Assembly (NCBI GenBank): GCA_027579435.1
Contig: JANBPK010000760.1
Location: 1 to 64,000 of the forward strand
Direction: 5' to 3'
Length of the DNA: 64,000 nucleotides
DNA from: Candolleomyces eurysporus
Lineage: Eukaryota; Basidiomycota; Agaricomycetes; Agaricales; Psathyrellaceae
Part shown: in pieces, positions 35,842 through 45,242 of the stretch
Position numbering within the stretch: position 1 is the first letter of the stretch
Layout: every line of letters starts with the position of its first letter
Translations under genes and position numbers: made by a program
The notes under the pieces: generated by a model
Told to the model about the DNA's origin: nothing
The model's input: the letters and a program-made list of their open reading frames with translations, nothing else
Database searches by the model: none

Positions 35842-36714
35842 TTATCCAACAGATGGAGGTGGTGTGATGAGCATCGTATCAGCGGTTTGCACCTCCGTCG
35901 CCTCGGAACGACGAGTGGAGGTGGTGGGTAGGCAGAGACAGGAAGAGCAGGTGGCCCCTGGGAGTGTGGTGATTTGGTACCACCCCGTCGGGCAAGGTGC
36001 GTTACAGGTGAAAGTCGGGCACGGAGTAGACGTTGTCTTCGTCGTCGCTGTGGTAATTATCGTTCATGCATTTATTCGCTTTCAGCCGTCATCGCATAAG
36101 AGGCAGGTAGGAAAGGATGAACGAACTCGATACGGGTAGACAGAGGCACGAAGAGCAGGTGTGTCCTGGGAGAGTGGTAATTTGGTACGACCCCGTCTCG
36201 CAAGGCTGGCCGCAAGTGAAAGTTGTGCAGCGTGTGCTTGTGGTTGTCGTGGTTGGGGGTGGAGTGGTGAGTGTCACCGTTGCAGGGAGACATTGGTGGT
36301 ACCCTATTTTACGCACAATGCGTGGAGGTGTTTGAGAGAGACGTCAATTTTAATTTTTAATTTTGCTAGAAGGGCGTACATTCGTTGAGCTGAGTGCAGA
36401 CTGATGTTCTGTAGATAACGATGGATTTCAAAGGCGTTAGAATAAATGAACGCGGTTATTTAAACGGGGGAATGGTCCTTTACTCCTGGCAGGTGGTAGG
36501 TCCTGTATAGCCGTTCCCTCCACCTGTAGACCAACCCGTTAGGGAAGCGTTCTTGAGTAGATGATCTCAGCATACATTGACTATAATCAGCGACTATGAC
36601 GGGTGAAGGATCGGCGGCTGCGACTTGGGTGCCACCGAGCAGAGCATCGGACAAAAATAAGAGGAGGCTGATTAAAGGAAGTGTTTTGATGGATGGCGTC
36701 TCCACCTTCATCAT
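35842..36714 (-). CDS. secreted CBM1 protein with antistasin-like cysteine units (copy 2)
   Basis: Predicted secreted carbohydrate-binding protein. ATG at 36714 (or 36711) starts a signal peptide, IKTLPLISLLLFL, followed by VIVADYSQC. Splicing gives a full CBM1, YSQCGGNGYTGPTTC then TSVCTQLNEWYHQCLP, using donors GTATGC, GTAAAG and GTACGC. A Thr/Pro linker leads to the first C-x4-C-x3-C-x14-C-x2-C-x-C unit (CTTFTCGQPCETG start). After another intron comes a second unit (CPTFTCNAPCPTGWYQ start). The tail is VQTADTMLITPPPSVG with a stop at 35842. All cysteines are in place and I see no frame break, so this is the best preserved copy. No enzyme domain is attached. Confidence 0.75.
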
Positions 36715-37537
36715 GGTGCCTGAAGAAAGAGTGTCTGGAGAATAGACTCGCAAGTCAAGATTCTAATCCCTCGCGCCTTAAATCAACGGTAAGACCTTCA
36801 GAAGGCTAGCTGATCCGAGGTTGAAAGAAAGTTCTAGTTCCAGGGGACGTTCTCGGCCCGTTGGATTTAGTGAGATACAGAGGTGAACGAGTTGGGAACA
36901 ATGTGCATGGGACACATTCTTGGATCATTTGCGTTGGTAGGATGGTCATGGGAAGGATAGTTGCGAAAATTGCGAGAGAAATCGCCGAGATCGGAACGTA
37001 TGAAATAAAGAGAGCTTTTGACAAGCTCTCCGGAGTGAGCAACTGTTGTCTTGCATGCGGACACGCGCTTCACGAAGTACGAGCCCAACTCGCATCGAGG
37101 AAGGAAGCGTACATCTTTGCCTTGTGTTATATATTTCCTCCGTCGCGTCCTCGTATTCAGTGGTACGATGGCATGCGAGTAGCACTGAATTTCACTTGAT
37201 TGCGATGCGGTATGTACTCAAAGTTATTCAATGAATTGGGGCATTTATCTGGGATTATCGATGATCGAATGGCAAGAACGAATTGAAGCTGGGTGATTCG
37301 CTCCAGCAATGGTAAGATTGATATCTCTCAGCCCAGAAGGATGACCTCGCAGGGACCTTGACCGAGTTATCAGACATATATTTTCGCTACCTCATCATGC
37401 AGACATGTCACCGCAAACATCTGGTTGACATGTACTCTTGGCTTGACCTAGAATTGGGTTTCATCCTAAGCTGATTATGAGGTATTGTACACATCCAGCT
37501 AATACATTGACGGACTCTAAGATTGATCAGGCCCAAG
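36715..37537. other. intergenic region between CBM1 copy 2 and coiled-coil gene A
   Basis: No supported gene in 820 bp. A minus frame at 36806-37042 is hydrophobic at its start (FISYVPISAISLAIFATILP) but isolated. It should contain the CBM1 promoter. Confidence 0.35.
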
Positions 37538-38880
37538 TTAATATCGGTACCGCGTCGAGCCGGCGGAGTGGTGTCGATTATGTCTCACAGGAGCTCGAGT
37601 CACGTCGGTTATGGGACCACTAGCCGGAGCATCGAGCCCGAATAACGACGACGATCTTTCTAAAAGTTTCGAACAGGAGCACATAGAAAGTTGGGAATGA
37701 CACTCGGAGATTCGATCCTTGAGTTGTGCAATCTCCTGGTCTTTCGTGGCTATTATTCCTGTCAACGACGGCTCGAATGGTTCGGACGCCCATCGTCGAT
37801 GTTTTGATCGGTATGGCCGCGGTGTCTTGAGGTCAGAATGCACGAAGAGATCCTTCCAATCGGCCGCTTCTTTTGTCTTTTGCTCCAGTTCTACTCGGAG
37901 GACGGTAACACTTGAGGCTGCCTCCTCGCAGGTTTGTGAGAGCGCAGCGATTCGCTTGTTCTCTTCGGCCACCGCACACTCCAGCATCAGGTTAGTTTCT
38001 TCGAAGTCCGTAATCGCTGCGTCATGTTGATCTACTTTCTCTCTTGCGTTCGAAAGGTCTTTGGAAAGGGTATCGATGGATTCTTTGAGGGAAAGGGAAA
38101 TGGTCTTGAGTTTCTCGTTGTCCTCCGTTAAGACACGATTCTGTGCTTCGAGGGTCGATACTTGTTGTCGTAGTTCAGCGCTCGTCGTCTCGTGGTTGGC
38201 CTGCGTGTCCTTGAGATGGGTAATCGTTGCGTCATCCTCAACTTCCCTCTCCCTCGCTTTCGAAAGGTCTTCGGAAAGTGTATGGATAGAATCTTGCATG
38301 GAGAGGGTGCTGTTTTTGTACCTCTCGTTTTCCTCTTCCAAGGCGCGGTTCCGGGAGCTTGTTGCAAGGAGATCTGCTTCGAGCGTCGGCAATTGTCGCT
38401 GTAGCTCAGCTATCGTCGTTTCGTGTTTGGCCTGTGCTTCTTTTAAGTGGAAAATCGTTGCTTCATGCTGATCTACCGTCTCTCTGGCTTTCGAAAGGTC
38501 TTCGTAAAGGTTATGGATGGATTCTTGCATGGAGAAAGTGCTGTTCTTGAATGCCTCGTTCTGCTCTGTCAGGCTACGGTTCCGGGCGCTTGTCGAAAGA
38601 AGCTCTACTTCAAGCCTCGACGAGTTCTCTCGAAGTCCAGTGATTGTCGCCTCCTCCTTGGCCAGCTTTTCCCGCAATTTCAATACCAGCGCACTTTGCT
38701 CCTGCCTTGTGTGACTTGTGTGAATGAGGAGGGCCAATGCAGCCGATGCGAGGGTGGGCGCAGGCGCCAGGCACACAGTGAGGATGAAGACTAGTATTGA
38801 AGTTAGAACCAGAGTCAAAGTTGTCCAATTCCAGTCGTGCTAGCAAGCTCACCAGTGCAGGCAGCCGTTTCAGTGAACAT
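37538..38880 (-). CDS. membrane-anchored long coiled-coil protein A
   Basis: No known family. ATG at 38880-38878 opens MFTETAACT. Splicing over a GTGAGC...TACTAG intron joins it to VFILTVCLAPAPTLASAALA, a hydrophobic N-terminal anchor or signal. The next roughly 300 residues are heptad-rich coiled coil built from about three imperfect repeats of some 65 residues. Each contains a version of RNRALEEENERYKNSTLSMQ, ESIHTLSEDLSKARE and DATITHLKDTQAKHETT. A C-terminal Ser/Arg-rich part (HRRWASEPFEPSLTGI) precedes a final helix and a short tail ending STRYRY. The repeats suggest growth by internal duplication. The paralogue at 40447-41795 shares the architecture. Lumenal or cytosolic side cannot be decided. 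Confidence 0.7.
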
Positions 38881-39475
38881 CTAGTATTCCAGGCTTGCAC
38901 GGATCGAGGAACGTTAACGGTCGGGATGAGTAGCTCATGTGGCTGTTTAAATACATACTATCTTAATAGGGAGCGAGCACAGCAGTTGGGAGCAGTGAAG
39001 CGCAGCCTCACTAAATTAGGATCCGGATCCAAATCTACTGTGAATCGGCTATGCTGGATGTTCAGGAACCGCTTAATTTTGTTCGGGGAAAAGAGCGATC
39101 GTCGCGTCCTCATACCAGTGTTACGATGCCATGCGAGTTGACACCATTGAATATATATTGCGTTATGTCTAGAACCACTCGCGTTGGCTTCTCGCGAATC
39201 CCCGTGTCTTCTCGGACGTACCTTTCATCTTGGTGCATCCAAGAAAGGAAATGCCAGCGGTACAGGCTTACAGCATAAAGGTTCAGATACGGAGAGTAAG
39301 AGTGTGTAAGACCGCAGGCGGGAGCCTTGCTTTGCGACTAGACTAAATACGGGGACCATACATGTTGGAATAGTTCGGGAAACAAAATCCATAGGAGACA
39401 CGTACGATATCAATGGAGATAGACTATAGTGTGTCAATACAGGAGATATAAGAAACAATTTGAGGTATAAGCCAT
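38881..39475. other. intergenic region
   Basis: About 600 bp with no gene; the left part is the promoter of coiled-coil gene A. It is partly similar to the promoter of gene B near 41800-41960 (the ACAGCAGTTG stretch). Confidence 0.4.
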
Positions 39476-39937
39476 TCAGTTGGCTTGTCCCTTCTTCGCC
39501 CACCGTGGTTTTGCCCCAATGCAGGCGATAAACGCATCAAAGGTGATCAACTTCTCCCAGGCCTTTTCTTTGTCAAAAGGTTCGCCGAATTCTTCAGCAT
39601 CGATTTCCAGGACCGTGACCACAGTTCGGGCCTTCCTGAATAAGAGCCGCAACTGTTTGATCCAGCTCTTGAGAACATCAGAGAACTCGGGCCTGACTAG
39701 CTCAAAAATCTTTAAGGCAGCCGCGCGTTCCACCCAAAAGAGGAGATTCGCAGCACGAATCTGTTCGAGACTCCCATCCCACGCCTTCACAAGTTCTTGC
39801 GTCTCGCAGCGGACTTTCCCAGATACATCGTAATGAAGCGCAGCCCAAAGGAGGATGTAGAGGAGAGATTCCAACTCGTGTCTGAAGGCATGCCTTGGGG
39901 TAGCGTTTTGTTTCGCCGGTTTGAGTAAATCCACTCT
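39476..39937 (-). pseudogene. FunK1-type protein kinase C-terminal fragment
   Basis: The frame reads NATPRHAFRHELESLLYILL, then WAALHYD, the well-known RHDLES-xx-W/Y-xL-LW-xx-xHY block of the fungal-specific FunK1 kinases, with a helical C-terminus ending WAKKGQAN. The catalytic core (HRD, DFG) is missing because similarity stops at about 39938. There the sequence changes to the copied 3' flank of a CBM1 gene. So this is a 5'-truncated kinase gene, cut by the segmental duplication. Confidence 0.7.
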
Positions 39938-39954
39938 GCTTGCTTTAATTATGC

Positions 39955-40345
39955 CTCTTTCTCATGCGCTGTTCAGTCCATATTAACTATCGCTCTTGCC
40001 GGCCCATCCATGTCAATGATACACATTTCTCACTCTTTGATACATGTCATCCCCAGTGAAATTTAAACTATTGCGTTTCGGGGAAGGACAGGACGGGTTC
40101 TACTTGTGATTGTCGCACTGACAAGGAGAATGAATGGATAGATGAATTCGACGTGTAGACAGAGGCATGAAGAGCAACTGGCTCCTAGGAGAGTTGTAGT
40201 TTGGTAATGCCACCGTCGAGCAAAGGGAATTCAACTGCAAGTCAAGGTTGGGCAGGCAGTTTTACGCGCGTGGTTGTCGTGGTAGGGTTAACGTTAGTGT
40301 TGTTGGTGGTACCCTATTTTACGCAGAAGGCGTGGAGGTGTTTCT
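39955..40345 (-). pseudogene. decayed CBM1/antistasin-like gene copy
   Basis: The segment is similar to 35695-36320, including the downstream flank (CCAGTGAAATT, ATTGCGTTTC), the region encoding a CLCLP unit (GTAGACAGAGGCATGAAGAG) and the stretch GGTGGTACCCTATTTTACGC. Deletions remove one cysteine unit and no open frame remains. CBM1 exons are absent. Confidence 0.6.
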
Positions 40346-40446
40346 CACTTTGAGAGACGAAAAGTTGATCTGAATGGATTTAGCGTTCGAATCATGATGA
40401 AGAGGTATTGTACACATTATTTTGGTGGACTCTAAAGTAGATCAGG

Positions 40447-41795
40447 CTAATCATAATATCGGGGCCGCGTCGAAGACTCGGCGGAGAGGTGTCTACTATG
40501 TCTCATAGGAGATCGAGTGACGTTGGCTGGGGGACTAGTTGGGACATCAAACTCTAGGAATGACGACGGCCTTTCCAAAAATTTCGGACAGGAGCACATG
40601 GAAAGTTGGGAATGGCACTCAGAGAGTCGATCCTTGAGCTGTGCAATCTCCTGGTCCTTTCCGGCTATTATTCCTGTCAACGACGGCTCGAAAGAGCCGG
40701 ATTCGGACGCCCATCGTCGATGTTTTGCTTGGTACGGCCGTGATATGTTGTTGAAGTCAGAATGCACGAAGAGGTCCTTCCAATCGGCCGCTTCTTTCGC
40801 CTTTTGCTCCAGCTCTAGTCGGAGGACGATGGCGCTCGAAGCTGCCTCCTCACAGGTTTGCGAGAGGACGGCGATTCGATTGGTCTTTTCGGCTAACGTG
40901 CGCTCTAGCATCAGGTTACGATCTTTGAGGTCGGTAATCGTTGCGTCATGTTGAGCTACTTTCTCCCTTGCGTTCGAAAGGTCTTGGGAAAGGGCATCGA
41001 TGGACTCTTTGAGGGAAAGGGAGATGGTCTTGCATATCTCGTTGTCCTCTGTCAAGACACGATTCTGTTTTTCGAAGGACAACGCTTGTTGTCCTAGTTT
41101 AGCGCCCGTCGTCACGTGTTTGGCTTGAGTGTTCTTGAAGTGGGTGATCATTGCGTCATGCTCGGCTTCCGTCTTCTTCGCTTTCGAAAGGTGTTCGAAA
41201 AGGGTGTGGAGGGAATCCTGCATGGAGAGGGTGCTGGTTTTGTACCGCTCGTTCTCCTCTTCCAAGGCACGGTTCCGGGCGCTTGTTGCAAGGAGCTCTG
41301 CTTCGAGCGTCGGTAGTTGTCGCCGGAGCTCAGCGATCGTTGTTTCGTGTTTGGCTTGTGCTTCTTTTAAGTGGAAGATCGTTGCTTCATGCTGATCCAC
41401 CGTCTCTCTCGCTTTCGAGAGGTCTTCGAAGAAATTACGGATTCGTTCTTTCATGGAGAAAGCGTTGTTCTTGAATTCCTCGTTTTGATCCGTCAGACTA
41501 CGGTTCCGGGCGCTTGTCGAAAGAAGCTCTAGTTCAACCCCCGACAAGTTCGTTCGAAGTCCAAGGATCATCGCCTCGTCCTTGGCCTGCCTTTCCCGCG
41601 ATTTCACAACCAGCGCATTTTGCTCCTGCCTTGTGCGATTTGTGTGAATGAGGAGGACCAATGCAGCTGATGCGAGAGTGGGCACAGGCACCAGGCACAC
41701 ACTGAGGATGAAGGCTGGTATCGGAGTCAGAGCGAGAGTCAAATTCCAGTCGCGTTAGCAAGCTCACCAATGCAGGCAGATGTTTCAGCAAACAT
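40447..41795 (-). CDS. membrane-anchored long coiled-coil protein B
   Basis: Paralogue of gene A with the same structure. ATG is at 41795-41793 (MFAETSACI), followed by an intron with the same GTGAGCTTGCTA donor. The hydrophobic AFILSVCLVPVPTLASAALV segment leads into a roughly 300-residue coiled coil with the same 65-residue repeat unit, the HRRWASESGSFEPSLTGI block and a final helix. The stop is TAG at 40449-40447 after RPRYYD. The two proteins differ by many substitutions and few indels with open frames throughout, which suggests both remained under protein-level selection after duplication. Confidence 0.7.
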
Positions 41796-42049
41796 CTCGT
41801 ATTCCAGACTTGCACAGGAGGATCATTAATAGTCGGGATGACTAGTTCATCTGGGTGTTTATATAGGATTTGCATATCGTCTTAATCGAGAACGAGCACA
41901 GCAGTTGATAGCAGTTGAGTGCTGAGCGCAGCCTCACCCGGATCAAGATCAACTGCAGTTATTTTGGACGCTCAGGGCCCATTTCATTTTGTGAGGGGGC
42001 AGGAAAGAGCTTCTCAGTCCTGGCATTTACATAATCTTTGAGCAGACTT

Positions 42050-42385
42050 GCTGGAATATACATATACCTACTGATACTTTCAAGTTTGCCTTCCCGCATC
42101 CATCCTTCATACAGAACAGATCTTTTATATAGGTTACGACGTTGCNTTTTTTGTTTGTATTCATTTTTAGTTGTTATTTTAACCTTCAGTTATTCCGTTC
42201 TCTGTTCTTTGTGGTGCGCTTGCTCTCTCTTTTTAAGGGTGCCTCTTTCTCTCTCATACCTATTCAATCCATTTGCTATTTTTCTTGCCAGCCCATGTTA
42301 CGGACACACATTTCTTGTTTTGATGCACTCCATCCCAGTGAAATTAAACTATTGCGTTCGGAAGGACAGGTCTACTTGTAATCAT
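42050..42385. repeat. duplicated 3' flank of the CBM1 gene
   Basis: Similar to 35440-35841 (shared AGATCTTTTATA, GGTTACGACGTTGC and CCCAGTGAAATTAAACTATT). It shows that the CBM1 copy moved together with several hundred bases of downstream DNA. Confidence 0.55.
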
Positions 42386-43063
42386 TTATCCAACAGTCAG
42401 AGGCAGCATGATGAGCATTGTATCAGCGGTTTGCACCCCCGCCGGCTTGGAACGACATGTCGAGGTGGGCAGGCAGAGACAAGAAGAGCAGGTGGCGCCT
42501 GGGAAAGTGGTGATTTGGTACCAACCTGTCGGACAAGGTGCGTTACAGGTGAAAGTCGGGCATGGAGTGGCCTTTGTCGTCGTCACTGTAGTAATCATTT
42601 GAGTCAGTTGTGATCTCATAAAACGCAGGTGGGAAGAGATGGACAAACTCGACGTGGGTAGGCAGAGGCACAAAGAGCAGGTGGCTCCTGGGAGAGTGGT
42701 AATTTGGTAAGACCCCGTCAAGCAGGGGAAGCCGCAAGTGAAGGTTGGGCAGTTTGCACATGTGGTTGTTGTGGTAGGGGGTGTAGTGGTGAGTGTTTTT
42801 GCAGGGACACATTGGTGGTACCCTATTTTATATAGAAGGTGTAGAGTTAATTGAGAGGTGGAAAGTTGATGTAAGAGAAGGACATACATTTGTTGAGCTG
42901 AGTGCAGACTGATGCTCTGTGAACACTGATGGATTCGACATTAGAATAAATGAATGTGATTTGGCAAAGGAGGGAATGGTTTTTACCCCTGGCAGACGGT
43001 AGGTCCTGTATAGCCATTCCCTCCACCTGTAGACCGACCTGTCAGATAAGTGTTCTTGAGTTA
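42386..43063 (-). pseudogene. secreted CBM1/antistasin-like gene copy 3, lacking exon 1
   Basis: Exons matching copy 2 are present for CGGNGYTGPTVC of the CBM1, the CTQ part, QCVP, and both cysteine units (CPTFTCGFPCLTGSYQ and CPTFTCNAPCPTGWYQ starts), ending with ADTMLIMLPLTVG at 42386. Similarity to copy 2 stops at about 43063, inside the first intron. The signal peptide and the DYSQ exon are missing and are replaced by repeat-rich DNA. It therefore cannot be secreted in this form unless a new first exon is used. Confidence 0.65.
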
Positions 43064-43111
43064 GGGACACGCACCGTTGATGCGCCGGGTGCGCAAATAC
43101 CCTATAAAATT
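43064..43111. other. breakpoint between gene-rich and repeat-rich DNA
   Basis: Left of here the sequence matches the CBM1 locus; right of about 43112 it is the unclassified repeat A. The few bases between (GGGACACGCACCGTTGATGC) match neither. This is either an insertion or rearrangement breakpoint or an assembly join. Confidence 0.5.
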
Positions 43112-44415
43112 TGCGAACTTGTTCTTAATGTTCATGAACTGACTTATGTGTAAAGAGGATCTTCGTGAAGTTGGGAACTATAGAGTTGGAACTTTCCCTG
43201 GTTGCCAACTAAGCAGACTACCTAGCAGAGATGAGAAAGACAAGTAAGACGGTTCTACAATGGTACTTTAAGTTTGTGAAGGCCTTGTGAATGTATCTGA
43301 AACAGCTACAACTAGAATCGAAGCTACCTGATATGCCTGACCTGGCGAGGGACGATATCAAGGGGAGTTATGCGTACTACAAGGGAATTCGCCCTGACAT
43401 TGCTAAGTGGAAGTCTTCGTGAAGTAGCCGATGGCTTCGAGAACAGGATCGTCGATCTGTCAAGTCAATAAGTGCAGACCTTACCATCTATGGAAGGTAT
43501 CGGCGTTAGTTGATGAGCTTCGGAGGATCGTCCGAAGTTCGTGAACCTGTACGGAAAACCGGAAAGCAAGACTAAAGCTTATGTGGTCATCTGCCCAAAG
43601 CTCAGTCAGCCTGTCCATAGCCAAGAGATAGAAAGAGTCAGCAAAGTAGTGAAGCAGTGTGGCTTGGTGGAGCCAAGCACCCCAAAATTCAGATCAATTC
43701 GTCGGGATTAGGTGCGCAAAACGGAAGGGGCGCGCTCTCTGGAGCAATCCTCAGTGAATTTCCATGTGGACTCAATAACAGCCGCATCCAGAACAGGTTT
43801 GCGAAGAGCCTGGGCTGCGTTCTAAAGTTTGAGACTCAACTCTCGGCCTTCGATACCCTCATGTGATCATGTTTTTCATCTCTCTCTGTCTCTGTCATCT
43901 GTTTTCTCTGTCTGTTTGCCAAACATTAATTACATATATATACGTCTCTGTTTTATCTGTATTATTATTAGCGGGTAGCTAGCGTTTGTATTTCACGTCG
44001 GGACCATGTTCCCAGGAATCACCGAGAGCCATCTGTTATCGAGAAAAGAGTGTTTAAGTTCGCGAAGTCAAATCAGAGTTGTGTCGCTTGCATATTATCA
44101 AATCGTTCTTGCATTAAAGTTGCTCAAGGCCGTGTTCTCTGTTCGTGAAGTTATCCATCGTATCTAGAACCTTACCGTGTGTTAGCGAAGTCACTTTGTG
44201 AAGCATTTCTATCGTTGCTGGTTGAGCCTTAGCTCCCCCTCAAACTTGTGATTGTACAAGAAGAGTTCTAGAAGCCTCTGTTGACTCGACTTAGAGCTTT
44301 TACCTATACCCCTTGCCTGCCTTTATCTTCACAAAGGTATTTGGTGTGTTGTGTTATTGTGGTTGTGTGTGTGTGTTTGAGTTCTATAGTTTTGTTGGTT
44401 AGAGAGCCCTAGTTC
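43112..44415 (+). mobile_element. unclassified repeat A, copy 1 (better preserved)
   Basis: About 1.3 kb that recurs, inverted and decayed, at 58350-59680 and as a 3' fragment at 45068-45215. It keeps a CpG-containing, more GC-rich sequence than the second copy. A short frame at 43657-43866 (SRIQNRFAKSLGCVLKFETQ) is also recognisable in the second copy, so it may be a remnant of a protein end. The 3' part has TG-rich microsatellite sequence near 44340-44380 and ends CTACCTGCACATCAC. No transposase or RT is visible, and I cannot assign a class. Confidence 0.6.
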
Positions 44416-44578
44416 GCTACCTGCACATCACCGTGTGAGTTATCTCAATACTGGAAGGGTTTCGTAGTGTAGAGATTAAATAGACACGACCATTAATTGA
44501 ATTGTGAACGATATTCAATAAAATGGGCATTTATTCGCGAAAAAGCGAACACAGTCATATCAACGAGATCTGAACAAA
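44416..44578 (+). mobile_element. 3' end fragment of LTR-like repeat B
   Basis: Matches the last 160 bases of repeat B at 51060-51215 and, inverted, 61490-61640 (GTAGTGTAGAGATTAAATAG and the CATATCA end). It lies directly after repeat A. Confidence 0.6.
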
Positions 44579-44579
44579 C

Positions 44580-44720
44580 ATGGCACATGAACAGGATCTT
44601 GTATCAAGAACAGTGAAAGACCCATGGGATAGTCTTACCACATATATGGCAGTAGCAGACACAACACCTGGTAAACATGCTATTCATTTTTGTATTCTAT
44701 GTTCATCATCACTCAAATAG
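44580..44720 (+). CDS. 46-residue open frame directly after the LTR-like end
   Basis: ATG at 44580 gives MAHEQDLVSRTVKDPWDSL, then a CxxC (HFCILCSSS). It starts just behind the end of repeat B, where an element's first protein would begin. The CxxC after KHAIH may be the first half of a zinc-binding fold such as BED or a gag knuckle, but it is too short to decide. Probably a truncated element protein. Confidence 0.3.
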   Translation: MAHEQDLVSRTVKDPWDSLTTYMAVADTTPGKHAIHFCILCSSSLK

Positions 44721-45067
44721 ACTTCTGTCAAGTCAATTCTCTGCTTTTCTTGCTCTCTCTTGGTGAATGATCCCTGTAGCCAACAGGGTTACACCTGTGC
44801 TTGCACTGGCATTCAGAGAACATGAGTAAAGGACCAGCACAAGTAGTATAATTGTGAGAATAGAATCACTGTAAAATTTGTGTAGAAGCATGTCAAGATA
44901 TTGATGCAGTAGAGATACAAGGAAGCAAGAGGTGGTGCCAGCAACATGTGGCCAAAAATTGAACATGTACTAAATAACTATAAATAATTATGACACAATA
45001 GTACATTGTTCCAAGGCATTTTGACTTGGGTTCATACATGCAGATTCCAGGTGCCAAGATAGATGTG

Positions 45068-45215
45068 CAGCATGTGCAGGAGCCAACAGCAGTGATGTGC
45101 AGGTAGAAAACTAGGGTGTTCTAACAACAAAACTATAGAACTCAAACACACACACAACACCACAACATGCAACACCACAATACACCAAATACCTTTGTAA
45201 AGATAAAGGCAGTGA
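45068..45215 (-). mobile_element. 3' fragment of repeat A
   Basis: Reverse complement of 44300-44415: it shares GAACTCAAACACACACACA and ACCAAATACC-type sequence and the GATGTGCAGGTAG end. It borders the CACTA-like element on the right. Confidence 0.6.
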
Positions 45216-45242
45216 TGAAACCAGTGCTGCCAAGCAAGTACT

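Noticed and set aside
36806..37042. Hydrophobic minus-strand frame
   Set aside because: Isolated, no family, and overlapped by an equally long frame on the other strand; treated as chance.
38061..38550. Plus-strand frames opposite the coiled-coil genes
   Set aside because: Antisense reading of heptad repeats produces Ser/Cys-rich open frames; no independent support.
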